Virus record (IMG/VR): IMGVR_UViG_3300032050_012656
Span: 1 to 42,303 of that record
Length of the DNA stretch: 42,303 nt
DNA from: a virus
Direction: 5' to 3' (one strand)
Below are positions 17,702-27,163 of this stretch, in pieces; position 1 is the first letter of the stretch; every line of letters begins with the position of its first letter. The notes under the pieces were generated by a model. It saw only the letters and a list, made by a program, of their open reading frames with translations. It was not told the origin of the DNA and searched no databases. Made by a program: the position numbers and the translations under genes.

Positions 17702-18634
17702 ATGAAAATGTTTGGTACAATAAATAAAAAAGATTATTTTGTTCAAGAAGTATATAGTTCAACTCCTATGTCATGGCAGTTGGTATCCTCCTCATATGGT
17801 ATGGAAATAACTTCTCCTGAGTTTTTACAAGGAGCAGTTATTGTAAATCGCGCAAACTTAAATGCAGAATTTGATGCATCAGATAAGGTAGTGCAGGGAA
17901 CTCAAAATCCTGACACTGGGTTTTTAGAATATTCTTTACATAAATCTATAAAACATCTTTTTTATGACCGAGGATATTTTTATACACATGGAACGATTAC
18001 GTCATCAAGTATTAGTGGACTTCCAGATGATGTATTCGTTATTAGTGTGGGACAATCATTTTATGGTGATAGAATTAAGCCTGGAAGCTTTTCTTTAACT
18101 ATAGATGAAATAGGAAAGGCCGTGTCGGATGATTCGTTTGGTAATTTGTACGTAAGCCAATCTGGAACAGGTTCGTATGTGGGTAATATCTTTTATTCAA
18201 ACGGTATTGCAGTAGTCAAACATGATACGGGTTCTATAACTACTGAAATTGGTTTGAATGGATTAAAATTAATAAGCAGTTCTATTCTATACCTAGACTA
18301 TGAGAGTGATGTTAAATATCATCGACATGAAACCGTCGTGACATTAAAACCGACTGACTATAATATATCGGTATTCAATCCATCTATGAAAAATGTATAT
18401 GAAATAAATGGAGAATTAACTGCATCATTAACGCAAAATAATATTAATCCAACTAGTGGTAGTAATGGATACAGTTTATACAATCTAATGGCTTCAAAAA
18501 TAATAAAACCGTATGTAACAACAATTGGATTGTACAATGATAAATATGAATTGGTGGCAGTTGCAAAATTAGCCAATCCAATACAACGCACTTTTGACAT
18601 TAACCAGATATTTATTATTAGGTTTGATACCTAA
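17702..18634 (+). CDS. Virion structural protein, paralogue of the 16443 gene product
   Basis: This 310-aa protein shares its C-terminal block (KPYVTTIGLYNDKYELVAVAKLANPI, ending IRFDT) with the upstream protein and, more loosely, the preceding region with YDRGYFYTHGTITSSSISGLPDDVFVISVGQ. The middle is beta-rich. N-terminal residues differ, so the pair probably share a domain for docking to the virion and differ in the exposed part. The gene begins right after the long hairpin; no TATTTATA octamer precedes it, so its transcription source is unclear. Function beyond virion association is not known. Confidence 0.6.
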   Translation: MKMFGTINKKDYFVQEVYSSTPMSWQLVSSSYGMEITSPEFLQGAVIVNRANLNAEFDASDKVVQGTQNPDTGFLEYSLHKSIKHLFYDRGYFYTHGTITSSSISGLPDDVFVISVGQSFYGDRIKPGSFSLTIDEIGKAVSDDSFGNLYVSQSGTGSYVGNIFYSNGIAVVKHDTGSITTEIGLNGLKLISSSILYLDYESDVKYHRHETVVTLKPTDYNISVFNPSMKNVYEINGELTASLTQNNINPTSGSNGYSLYNLMASKIIKPYVTTIGLYNDKYELVAVAKLANPIQRTFDINQIFIIRFDT

Positions 18635-18651
18635 TATTTTTGGAGAATAGT

Positions 18652-19155
18652 ATGGCAACTTTAAAAGAATTATATGACAAGTCTACCTCGGCTACAATTA
18701 GTGAAGCAAAAGCCTTGGGAACATCTGATGGAAGAAAGGGTGTAAACTTTTTTGATGGAACGGGTCGTGGTCCGTGGAATCCATTATACGAAGGAACGAA
18801 TGACGTATGGCAAGGTGAATTTGTTGAAAACAAAGAAGGAAAAAATGTAACTCCTGCAGCTACTAATAATAGCACATATCCACTTAGTAGATGGAAAGCC
18901 GATGCATTAAAGATTGCATTTGAAGGCAAGGGTCCAGCAAAACTGTCAGCCGGGTATTTTGGAAATACACGCTTTACCGAATTTAAAGATACTGCAGGTA
19001 GATGGACACCTGACGGTTCTAAATTACACAAATATGCGCCATTAAAAGGAAAACAATTTGCAGGTGGAAAGTCCGACCCAGGATTGAACGTATGGGCAAA
19101 CACTAGAGTTGTGTCCAGTGCAACGAGTACGAGTGTACGTGGTTCACAGGGTTAA
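18652..19155 (+). CDS. Hypothetical protein, probable virion or assembly factor
   Basis: This protein is 167 aa from ATG 18652, chosen because a TGGAGAA Shine-Dalgarno lies 7-8 nt upstream; an upstream TTG at 18640 overlaps that site. The protein is rich in Gly, Lys and aromatic residues, with KELYDKSTSATISEAKALGTSDGRKGVNFFDG near the start and WTPDGSKLHKYAPLKGKQFAGG near the end. No domain is recognised. It closes the structural run before the nuclease and primase genes. Confidence 0.55.
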   Translation: MATLKELYDKSTSATISEAKALGTSDGRKGVNFFDGTGRGPWNPLYEGTNDVWQGEFVENKEGKNVTPAATNNSTYPLSRWKADALKIAFEGKGPAKLSAGYFGNTRFTEFKDTAGRWTPDGSKLHKYAPLKGKQFAGGKSDPGLNVWANTRVVSSATSTSVRGSQG

Positions 19156-19175
19156 TTAATTTATAAAGAGGTTAT

Positions 19176-19535
19176 ATGAAAACTCGCTCCGCAAAAAATA
19201 AAGGAAAGCGTTTACAAAACGCTCTCCGTGATTTAATACTGGAACACTTTCCGCAATTAGAACCAGATGACGTAGTTTCTACGCTGATGGGAGACTCGGG
19301 GACGGATATCAAACTAAGCCCTGCAGCACGGAAAGTGTTCCCGTATTCCCCCGAATGTAAAAATCAAGAAAAATTGAATATTTGGGCATCGTTGGAACAG
19401 GCAGAAAAAAATACTAAAGAAGGGACAGCACCCGTACTATTCTTTAAAAGAAACCGTACCAAGATGTATGTGGCAATGGATGCAGAACATTTTTTTGAGT
19501 TGATAAACCGTCTCCAACAACTTGACAAAAATTAA
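19176..19535 (+). CDS. Small PD-(D/E)XK-type nuclease-like protein
   Basis: This 119-aa protein has GDSGTD44IKLSPAARKVFPYSPE60CK62NQ. This fits the minimal PD-(D/E)XK nuclease core with D44 and the E60-x-K62 pair, with a possible contributing E23 in the preceding helix. A helix with QEKLNIWASLEQAEKN and a C-terminal strand, PVLFFKRNRTKMYVAMD, match the usual alpha-beta order of resolvase-like or VRR-type nucleases. It stands directly upstream of primase and the Mre11-Rad50 fusion, consistent with a role in recombination or branched-DNA processing. Start follows an AAGAGG Shine-Dalgarno. Substrate specificity cannot be read from the sequence. Confidence 0.65.
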   Translation: MKTRSAKNKGKRLQNALRDLILEHFPQLEPDDVVSTLMGDSGTDIKLSPAARKVFPYSPECKNQEKLNIWASLEQAEKNTKEGTAPVLFFKRNRTKMYVAMDAEHFFELINRLQQLDKN

Positions 19536-19549
19536 TGTTGTTGTTAACT

Positions 19550-19571
19550 TGTAAGTATGATGATACTTACA
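19550..19571 (+). promoter_or_regulatory. Hairpin overlapping the primase start codon
   Basis: TGTAAGTAT (19550-19558) pairs perfectly with ATACTTACA (19563-19571) around a GATG loop. The ATG at 19557 begins in the left arm and the second in-frame ATG (19560) lies in the loop. No Shine-Dalgarno is obvious just upstream. In mRNA this 9-bp stem could limit initiation of primase. A weaker CAACAAC/GTTGTTG pair at 19515-19521 and 19537-19543 lies just before it. Confidence 0.45.
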
Positions 19572-20459
19572 CTTCTCCAAGAACTATTAGGTAGTTATAT
19601 TCAACAAAAGGACGAGTATTTATTTACTTGTCCTTTTTGTTCACATCCAAAAAAGAAATTATCAATTAATATTTTAACCAACAAATGGAAATGCTGGGTG
19701 TGCGGTAGTAAAGGTGGACATATTATTTGGTTATTAAAAAAACTAAATGTTGCCAAAGCGTTACTACAAAAATTTAAAGAAGAACTAGGTGAAGTAGAGA
19801 TTCAGAAGTACAAAACTACCACAGTAGAAACAACATTACAGCTGCCATATGAATACAAACCACTGTGGAAAGTAGAAAAAAATTATTCATATTACCACGC
19901 AATTAGTTACTTAAAACAACGAGGAATTACCGCAAATGACATTCTACGATACCGTATCGGATTTTGCACAGAAGGCCCGTATGCTAATCGAATTATACTT
20001 CCTTCATATGATAGGAACCATCAGCTCAATTACTTCACCGCCCGACTCTTCTACGACGAAGGAATGAAATATAAAAATCCACCTGTGAGTAAAAACATTA
20101 TATGTTTTGAAAATATGGTGGATTGGAATGAACCAATAATTTTATGCGAAGGGATGTTTGACGCAATCACATTGCGTAGAAATGTGATTCCATTACTTGG
20201 CAAAAATATACCAAAGGTATTAGAAAAGGCCTTGATTGAACATCATGTTAAAGATGTTATTATTTTTCTTGACGAAGATGCACGAACCGATGCGTTAAAG
20301 TTAGAACGACGATTATTGACACATAATATAAATGTTCGTGTAGTTTTTACACAAGGTAAAGATGCAAGTGATATGGGATTTGAACAAGCGTGGGAAGAAA
20401 TTTCTTATGCCAAGCAAACAAATTTTAAAGAATTTATTACGCACGGGTTATTTAAATGA
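19557..20459 (+). CDS. DnaG-type DNA primase (zinc ribbon plus TOPRIM)
   Basis: This 300-aa protein begins with a zinc ribbon, C25-P-F-C28...C46-W-V-C49-G, followed by KGGHIIWLL, as in DnaG-type primases. The catalytic half shows the TOPRIM glutamate in IILCE198GMFDAI and the metal-binding acidic triad D239-E-D241 in VIIFLDED. Between them RIGFCTEG and NRIILPSYD fit the RNA-polymerase-domain fold. It would make RNA primers for lagging-strand synthesis, the role of gp61 in T4. It is shorter than bacterial DnaG because there is no helicase-binding C-terminus. Its stop overlaps the next start (ATGA). Confidence 0.88.
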   Translation: MMILTLLQELLGSYIQQKDEYLFTCPFCSHPKKKLSINILTNKWKCWVCGSKGGHIIWLLKKLNVAKALLQKFKEELGEVEIQKYKTTTVETTLQLPYEYKPLWKVEKNYSYYHAISYLKQRGITANDILRYRIGFCTEGPYANRIILPSYDRNHQLNYFTARLFYDEGMKYKNPPVSKNIICFENMVDWNEPIILCEGMFDAITLRRNVIPLLGKNIPKVLEKALIEHHVKDVIIFLDEDARTDALKLERRLLTHNINVRVVFTQGKDASDMGFEQAWEEISYAKQTNFKEFITHGLFK

Positions 20460-23400
20460 AAATAAATGTTCCATTTACAAAATTACGACATATTGTACAT
20501 CTAGCAGATATTCATATTCGATTGTTTCGTCGTCACGAGGAATACGAACTTGCATTCGAACGACTGTATAGTGACATTCGTTCGAAGCAACTAGAAGATT
20601 TCGTCATCGTATTAGCCGGCGACATCGTTCATGCAAAGACGGACATGAGTCCAGAAATGGTTGAAATTACCTCTCGTTTCTTGAAAAATATTGCAGATAT
20701 TGCTCCAACGATTTTGATTGCCGGTAATCATGACTGTAATTTAGCAAATACTAATCGTATGGATGCATTGACTCCACTAGTGAATAATCTCCAGCACCCA
20801 CAGTTATATTATGTTAAGGATTCTGCAATTGTAACAGTGGCCGATACACAGTTTGCTGTCATGTCTATTTTTGACGAGCATGATACGTGGCCAGTTGCAA
20901 CAGAACTAAACACTCCACATAAAATTGCATTATATCACGGACCAGTTCATGGTGCTGTGACTGATGCAAACTTTACGATTACAAACCGTCATGTAAATAT
21001 TTCTACATTTGATGGATTTGATATGGTATTACTTGGAGATATTCACAAGCCGTCGCAGGTTCTTAAAGAACGTAATCCAATTATCGTGTATCCTGGTTCA
21101 CTTATTCAACAGAACCACGGCGAAACACTGGACCCACACGGGTGGTGTTTGTGGAATGTTGCGGCACGGTCATTTGAGTTTGTCCCATTAGAAAACGATT
21201 ATGGATATGTAACACTTGAAGTATATAACTCACGTATTACATACCCATCGAACATGCCTAAGAATGCTAGAGTGAGATTGTTCACGGGAGATATGGATAC
21301 TACGGAAGTTAAGAAACTCATTACAACACTTCGTAATAAGTACAACATCATCGAAATGTCGGTCAATAAGAATAGAAAGCCGTCAAACGTGAACACAAGT
21401 ACAATTCAGTCACATGATATATTAGATTTAACAAACGTTTCGTTACAGAATACGTTAATCAATGATTGGTTGGCACAGAAATATAGTACGTTGGATGATA
21501 CTGTATTGAAAGCAATAGAACAAATTAATAAAGATTTGAATTCCAAAATTGTTCATGATGACCAATCCCGAAATATTCATTGGCGCCCACTACTCTTTAA
21601 GTTTTCTAACATGTTTTCATACGGGGAAGATAATGAAATTAATTTCTCTGACATGAAAGGATTGTATGGAATTTTTGCTGCAAATGCCTCTGGAAAGAGT
21701 TCTATTATGGATGCACTCATGTTTTGTTTATACGACAAGACCCCGAGAGCATTTAAGGGTGACCATATTCTAAACAATCGTAAAGATTCATTTACCTGTG
21801 AACTTGCCTTTGAAATTAATCATGAAACGTTTGGTATTAAACGCGTCGGAACTCGTAAGAAAAATGGCGATGTAAAGGTAGATGCCTCGTTCTGGAAGAT
21901 ATTACCCGATGGAAGTCAGCAGAATTTAAACGGAGAAGACCGTCGTGATACGAATGCTAATATTCGTTCATATGTCGGAACCTATGAAGATTTTGTCATG
22001 ACTGCGTTGAGTAGTCAGAATAGTAATGCGCTCTTTATTGACAAGTCACATTCTGAACGGAAAGACCTACTCATTCAGTTTATGGGATTGAATATCTTTG
22101 ATAAATTATTTGATGCTGCACATGATGAAGCAAAAGAAATCACGGGCATTCTCAAACGGTTTAAGAAGTCTGATGTAACAGACCAACTGGCGGACGTGCA
22201 TCAAAATCTTGTAAAAGTCACCGATAGAATTGATGAATTTGAATCGGGGAAGGAAACGTTTGTACAGACATTATCAGATATAGAAACCCAGTATAAGGAG
22301 AAATATGCAACCAAGCGACCGGTTCCAGAGACTTCGGGTAATTGGACTGACTTACAAAATAGATTAGTAACTACTGAAAAGAAATTAAAGACTGCTCAGG
22401 AAGATGTTGCTATTGCGGAATACGCATTAATTTCCAGTGAAACCGATTTGAAGGAAGCCACCACACATTTCAATGATTATGATATGGTTGCCTTACAAGT
22501 ATCATTTGACAAGTGGAATGAGTTAAATGAGTTGTCTAAGAAGAAAAATAATAGTATTCGTGTATTGAATACTAAGATTCAAGAAAAGACATTGTTTAAG
22601 ACAAAATTGGAAGCATATAAGTATAATCCAAACTGTGATGTCTGTGTAGAAAATAATCGTTCTGTTATTGAAGACGTTAAGTTGACCAACGAAGAGTTAG
22701 ATAACTTGTATGCTGAACGAATTATTGAGGAAGATGCAATTCGAACTATTGCTACGGAATGTTCGGAACATGCGTGGAATAAAGATTCTTACGAAGAAGC
22801 ACTTGTTCTCAAAAAGGAATTAGTGGAACTTGGTCAAGAAGTGGAAAAATCAAAAAACGTATTAGTTACCGCAAAAAATACCTTGGAAAAGGTGGAAATT
22901 TCGTTGGGTAAGATTCATGATGAAATTTCGGTATACAAGACGAATGAAGAAAATATTCTACACAATCAGACGGTCGAGAAAGAACTACAAGTAATACATC
23001 GTAATATTGCAGATACCAAACAAAATATTGCCAATATAGACAGAGAACTTCGTTTATTACACGGTGACCTATCTGTACTTAATGCTAAGAAGACTGAGTT
23101 AAAAAATAAATTGAAAGAGGCTGAAGAACTGGAAATTACGTATGAAGCATATAATCATTATATGCTGGCAGTTGGTCGTGACGGGGTGCCATATGATTTG
23201 ATGAGTAAAGCAATACCAAATATTGAAGCAGAAATCAATAATATCCTATCTCAGATTGTTGACTTTTCGGTGTCACTTGAGGTGGATGGAAAGAACATTA
23301 ACGGAAAATTATCATATGATAACGATCGGATATGGCCACTTGAAAACAGTTCAGGTATGGAACGATTTATCACTAGTTTAGCAATCCGAGTTGCTCTACT

Positions 23401-23620
23401 GAACGCAAGCAATCTTCCGAAGTCCAACATGTTTATTATTGACGAAGGATTTGGGGTACTTGATGCCGACCATCTTCATTCTATGCAAATATTGTTTAAT
23501 TTACTTAAATCTCATTTCGACACTATACTTATAGTAAGTCACTTAGATACAGCAAGAGACATGGTAGACAACCTCATAGAAATTAAAAAAGAGGATGGAT
23601 ATTCCAGTGTATCTATATAA
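20456..23620 (+). CDS. Single-chain Mre11-Rad50 (SbcD-SbcC) fusion, T4 gp47-gp46 equivalent
   Basis: This 1054-aa protein encodes both subunits of the recombination nuclease in one chain. Residues 1-330 are the Mre11/SbcD/gp47 phosphoesterase: D18-x-H20, G55-D56-x-x-H59, G90-N-H-D93, YHGPVHG and G194-D-x-H197. From about 385 the Rad50/SbcC/gp46 ATPase follows: a P-loop at 405-416 ending N-A-S-G-K414-S-S, a long coiled coil with a zinc-hook C727-D-V-C730, the ABC signature S965-S-G-M-E, and Walker B FIID996-E997. In T4 gp47 and gp46 are separate proteins that process DNA ends for recombination-dependent replication. The gene overlaps the primase stop by 4 nt. Fusion is a direct reading of an uninterrupted frame. 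Confidence 0.92.
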   Translation: MKINVPFTKLRHIVHLADIHIRLFRRHEEYELAFERLYSDIRSKQLEDFVIVLAGDIVHAKTDMSPEMVEITSRFLKNIADIAPTILIAGNHDCNLANTNRMDALTPLVNNLQHPQLYYVKDSAIVTVADTQFAVMSIFDEHDTWPVATELNTPHKIALYHGPVHGAVTDANFTITNRHVNISTFDGFDMVLLGDIHKPSQVLKERNPIIVYPGSLIQQNHGETLDPHGWCLWNVAARSFEFVPLENDYGYVTLEVYNSRITYPSNMPKNARVRLFTGDMDTTEVKKLITTLRNKYNIIEMSVNKNRKPSNVNTSTIQSHDILDLTNVSLQNTLINDWLAQKYSTLDDTVLKAIEQINKDLNSKIVHDDQSRNIHWRPLLFKFSNMFSYGEDNEINFSDMKGLYGIFAANASGKSSIMDALMFCLYDKTPRAFKGDHILNNRKDSFTCELAFEINHETFGIKRVGTRKKNGDVKVDASFWKILPDGSQQNLNGEDRRDTNANIRSYVGTYEDFVMTALSSQNSNALFIDKSHSERKDLLIQFMGLNIFDKLFDAAHDEAKEITGILKRFKKSDVTDQLADVHQNLVKVTDRIDEFESGKETFVQTLSDIETQYKEKYATKRPVPETSGNWTDLQNRLVTTEKKLKTAQEDVAIAEYALISSETDLKEATTHFNDYDMVALQVSFDKWNELNELSKKKNNSIRVLNTKIQEKTLFKTKLEAYKYNPNCDVCVENNRSVIEDVKLTNEELDNLYAERIIEEDAIRTIATECSEHAWNKDSYEEALVLKKELVELGQEVEKSKNVLVTAKNTLEKVEISLGKIHDEISVYKTNEENILHNQTVEKELQVIHRNIADTKQNIANIDRELRLLHGDLSVLNAKKTELKNKLKEAEELEITYEAYNHYMLAVGRDGVPYDLMSKAIPNIEAEINNILSQIVDFSVSLEVDGKNINGKLSYDNDRIWPLENSSGMERFITSLAIRVALLNASNLPKSNMFIIDEGFGVLDADHLHSMQILFNLLKSHFDTILIVSHLDTARDMVDNLIEIKKEDGYSSVSI

Positions 23621-23632
23621 ATGGGATACTGA

Positions 23633-26152
23633 ATGCCAAGAACCAGAAAGTCCACATTAGCTTTAAATCTTCATAAATACGATGTATTAATTGAAGACCA
23701 AGGTACACGTTCCGACTACTTTAAAATTAGCCAATTTGACGGTTATTTTTACGGTGGTCGAAACGCGTTTCTTATTGCCGGTGCTGGAATATTAAAACCT
23801 AACTCAAAAATATTAGTAGAAATCTTGAATAAAGATGGGACATCGGTGTATAGTGCACCGGTGTCGAATTTTATTGAAGGTAACTCTAGATTGGTACAAA
23901 TTGAAGTATATAGTGATACGCCTATTGGACCGGGTAAGGTCGTAATACTGGGATGTGCAGAGTTTTACAAAAACGGAACACCGATACCACCAGAGTGGCG
24001 TGACAAATTTAATGTGAGATGGACTACCGATGTAATCATTTCACCACGAATTGAAAACAAAACTCCTATTCGATTTGCAAAACCACCGCAACTAGTCGTA
24101 GAGGAAAAATTCTACCTAGAACCCAGTTATTCTGCGTTTATACAACGATTACAAGAACCGTTGGATATTAAATTTGACCCCACATATCTAAATGTGTTTC
24201 CAAACGGGTATCTATTAGAAATAACTGGTCCTACCACTGCATCAAAATTTTCGTCGGAATTTTTAAACGGTAGAATTACTGGGTCACTGTCCTACTCAGC
24301 ACCCGGAGTTTCTCAAAATTTAAATGTATCGTTACCTATAACGAAAATTTTCAATAGTAAACTTGCAGAAAGTAATGGTTCTCTATTATATACCGATAAC
24401 AATACCTTAATACTGAATGGATTTTTTAGTAGTAGTACACTTTACACTACGAATCTTGATAAACTTGGTAATGTAACGGTAAGTGGCTCGTTGTCGTTGG
24501 AGTACGATAGGTTAGAGGTAGCTAATACGATTTATGATGTATCTTACGCAAAAATTCGTATTGTAAATCTAAGTACATTGTCCGGTGAAATTCATAAAAT
24601 TAGAATTTCGTATAAACCTGCCGCAGAACCTGGTGAATATGTTGTATTAGGCGATATCACCACGGATGTGGCAGAATTATTTGCAGTAGATAGTTCCAGT
24701 ACAGTTTTACCAACCGGTATATTTAATAGAAATTTACTTGTTGATGACTATTGGTATACTGCCACAATGTCATTGCAAAAAAATCAAATAGAACCAACCT
24801 TACCAACATACTATAATTCATCTTCATTAATAACTACGAAAATTACGTCTTCGCAAGTAGACTTACTGGACGCAATAAATGTAACTCCGCAGATTGTTGG
24901 TAGTTCGTATGTAAATAATGTGTCATACTTTATTGGTAACAGGTCTACAAATAGTCTTAGATTATTTCCGAACAGTGAATATACATTAACGTTTGATGCA
25001 ATTGCCAATAAGTACTCGGGCTCAACGGAGTTAGCACAGTCTGATTATTCTATGGAAGTGTATTTAATCACTCAAGAAACGAGTGGTTCTAGAATACTTA
25101 CACCCGATGCTCGTGGACAGTTAATTGGAACATTAACACCAAATGCAACGTTCAAAAAACAAAATTTTGAAAATACCCAGTTTAATTTTATACCAAACAT
25201 TAAAGATGCAAGTATAGTAGGTATACGATTCGTAGTGTATGGGGGCTGGTGGAGTATTTCAAATATTTCCGTAAAAACTGCAACTGAAGACTTCTTTAGT
25301 CCCGATGAAGTGGATACACTACTTCAAAACTTAAATTATCGAAATAAAGTTTTGACGTTCAAGGCAGATTATTTAGATATTAACAATAATTCTATTGGTA
25401 TATCGACGTTATCCACTCCAACCTATTTCGTTGGTTCAAAAACCACACCGTTTGATAGTAGTTCGGTTGCTTCATCAAGTTATGCATTTACTGCATCGTA
25501 TGCATTAAATGGTGGAAGTGGGGCTGGATTTCCGTTTACTGGAAGTGCTGTTATTACCGGCAGTCTTAATATAACGGGCTCATTTGCATTTACTGAAGGT
25601 GGTACCTATATCACCGGCTCTGCATCGTTGGCCGATATTGATGGTGCTGCATTTGCTTTGTCATCGCAATATTTAGTCCTTTCGCAAAGTAGTAATCTCA
25701 CCAATGAAAGAGTTTTATCGTTATCAAGTAGATTTTCTGCAAGCGATGGCGGGGCAAATAATAATTATACAGTAGATTTATCCAATAATATGAGAACGTC
25801 TACGGTTGGAATAATTATAGATGGTGGTGGCTCCGCAATAACCACCGGAGAAAAAGCAGAAATATTAATTCCATTTAGTGGTAGTATACAATCATGGGCG
25901 TTACTTGCAGATAGGTCGGGAAGTATTACAGTTGATATTTGGAAAAGTACATATGCAACATATCCACCAACGGCATCCAATAGTATTGTAGCATCAGAAA
26001 AACCATTTATATCTGCAAGTGTGAAAAATACATCATCGTCATTAGCAGGATGGACTGCCTCTATAAATAAAAATGATACATTAAAATTTTATGTGTCGGC
26101 AAGTAGTACTATACAACGTGTGAATTTAACTTTAGAACTTCTACGATTATGA
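23633..26152 (+). CDS. Tail fibre/virion protein with ASYAL-type repeats
   Basis: This 839-aa protein has an N-terminal 180 residues including DYFKISQFDGYFYGGRNAFLIAG, which look like an attachment domain of structural type. Residues about 190-560 are beta-rich. At about residues 610-665 comes the low-complexity fibre motif S-SSYAFTASYALNGGSG, followed by GSAVITGSLNITGSFAF, which recurs in the 28686 fibre. The C-terminal 120 residues form a beta-sandwich-like tip (GEKAEILIPFSGSIQSWALL, SITVDIWKS), typical of receptor-binding heads. It opens the fibre cassette right after the Mre11-Rad50 gene. Overlaps the next gene by 4 nt. Confidence 0.75.
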   Translation: MPRTRKSTLALNLHKYDVLIEDQGTRSDYFKISQFDGYFYGGRNAFLIAGAGILKPNSKILVEILNKDGTSVYSAPVSNFIEGNSRLVQIEVYSDTPIGPGKVVILGCAEFYKNGTPIPPEWRDKFNVRWTTDVIISPRIENKTPIRFAKPPQLVVEEKFYLEPSYSAFIQRLQEPLDIKFDPTYLNVFPNGYLLEITGPTTASKFSSEFLNGRITGSLSYSAPGVSQNLNVSLPITKIFNSKLAESNGSLLYTDNNTLILNGFFSSSTLYTTNLDKLGNVTVSGSLSLEYDRLEVANTIYDVSYAKIRIVNLSTLSGEIHKIRISYKPAAEPGEYVVLGDITTDVAELFAVDSSSTVLPTGIFNRNLLVDDYWYTATMSLQKNQIEPTLPTYYNSSSLITTKITSSQVDLLDAINVTPQIVGSSYVNNVSYFIGNRSTNSLRLFPNSEYTLTFDAIANKYSGSTELAQSDYSMEVYLITQETSGSRILTPDARGQLIGTLTPNATFKKQNFENTQFNFIPNIKDASIVGIRFVVYGGWWSISNISVKTATEDFFSPDEVDTLLQNLNYRNKVLTFKADYLDINNNSIGISTLSTPTYFVGSKTTPFDSSSVASSSYAFTASYALNGGSGAGFPFTGSAVITGSLNITGSFAFTEGGTYITGSASLADIDGAAFALSSQYLVLSQSSNLTNERVLSLSSRFSASDGGANNNYTVDLSNNMRTSTVGIIIDGGGSAITTGEKAEILIPFSGSIQSWALLADRSGSITVDIWKSTYATYPPTASNSIVASEKPFISASVKNTSSSLAGWTASINKNDTLKFYVSASSTIQRVNLTLELLRL

Positions 26153-27144
26153 TAATATACGAACAAAATTTTTTTGGTTTGACTACTTCCAATATAGCAT
26201 CAAATTTTAAACTAACTTACAATGTGCAAGGCGTGGGTGCCATCTATTCTAGATGGCCATCTAATACGTCTGGGGCAAATATGTATAATTCGTACCTACT
26301 TGCAGGTGTAACGGGTTCAAATCCAATATACTGTGGCATGGCAGTTCGCCAAACTGGAGGAACTTTTCTACTACTTATTAGACAGAATGGTACAACTCAC
26401 GTTGACCTCGTATCAAGCAATGGACTAATTACGGTGCGTAGAGGTGGCAGTACTACATTAGCAACATACACCATACCAAATTATGTGTCTAACAATTGGT
26501 ATTATTATGAATTTGGCGCAGTTATAGATGATATTTCCGGAAGTGTGCACGTAAGACTTAATGCACAAACGGTAATTAGTGCATCTGGACTAGATACGCG
26601 AAATGGTGTATTGGCATATGCTGATGAAGTGAGAGTTGATCAACAGAGCGACTTTACATATATAACGGATTGGTACATAACAAACACACAAGGAAGTAAT
26701 CCTGCAACCAACGGATTTTTAGGCGATATACGAATATTTTCAACGACACCAACCGCATCAGGTGATACGATAAATTTCACACCGCTGTCTAGCTCAAATG
26801 CATTAATGGTAGATGATGGAAACTCCCCCGATAACGATGTCACGTTTGTATCGGCATCGCTTCCAAATAGTATGGACCTATACAAAACGGTGGAATATAC
26901 CGGGTCAGTTACACAAATATATGGGTTAGGAGTTAAAGCACTTGCACGAAAGACGGAACCAGGTTCACGCGCTATGCAGATAGCAATTAAAAGTGGCAGT
27001 ACGTTTGCATACTCCCCAAGCGAATCAATATTGGACAGTTATCGATATCATGCAGGAATATTCGAAACAAATCCAAATACGGGGACACCATGGTCTTCGT
27101 TGTCTGATGTAAATAATACACAAATTGGTTTTACAATTTTATAA
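26149..27144 (+). CDS. Virion adhesin-like protein, LamG-like N-terminus (paralogue of the 27164 gene product)
   Basis: In this 331-aa protein residues 1-195 read as a LamG-type jelly roll: YEQNFFG opening, NNWYYYEFGAVIDDISGSVHVRLNAQTVISASGLDTR and a final DWYITNTQG strand. The rest contains GDIRIFSTTPTASGD...DDGNSPDNDVTFVSASLPNSMDLY and SRAMQIAIKSGS, ending FETNPNTGTPWSSLSDVNNTQIGF. This ending is a pattern I know from phage structural proteins of unknown function. The next gene has the same architecture. Start overlaps the upstream fibre stop by 4 nt. Likely a surface-exposed sugar-binding virion protein. Confidence 0.65.
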   Translation: MIIYEQNFFGLTTSNIASNFKLTYNVQGVGAIYSRWPSNTSGANMYNSYLLAGVTGSNPIYCGMAVRQTGGTFLLLIRQNGTTHVDLVSSNGLITVRRGGSTTLATYTIPNYVSNNWYYYEFGAVIDDISGSVHVRLNAQTVISASGLDTRNGVLAYADEVRVDQQSDFTYITDWYITNTQGSNPATNGFLGDIRIFSTTPTASGDTINFTPLSSSNALMVDDGNSPDNDVTFVSASLPNSMDLYKTVEYTGSVTQIYGLGVKALARKTEPGSRAMQIAIKSGSTFAYSPSESILDSYRYHAGIFETNPNTGTPWSSLSDVNNTQIGFTIL

Positions 27145-27163
27145 TTTTTATTGGAATAGTATT

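Noticed and set aside
19515-19543. CAACAAC/GTTGTTG inverted repeat before primase as a terminator.
   Set aside because: The stem is only 7 bp with a 15-nt loop and lacks a U-tract; mentioned only with the stronger start-codon hairpin.
27125-27163. Upstream TTG start for the 27164 gene (and similar extended starts at 18640, 39027 and 8255).
   Set aside because: The extensions overlap the upstream gene or its ribosome-binding region, while the chosen ATG codons have better spaced Shine-Dalgarno-like sequences.
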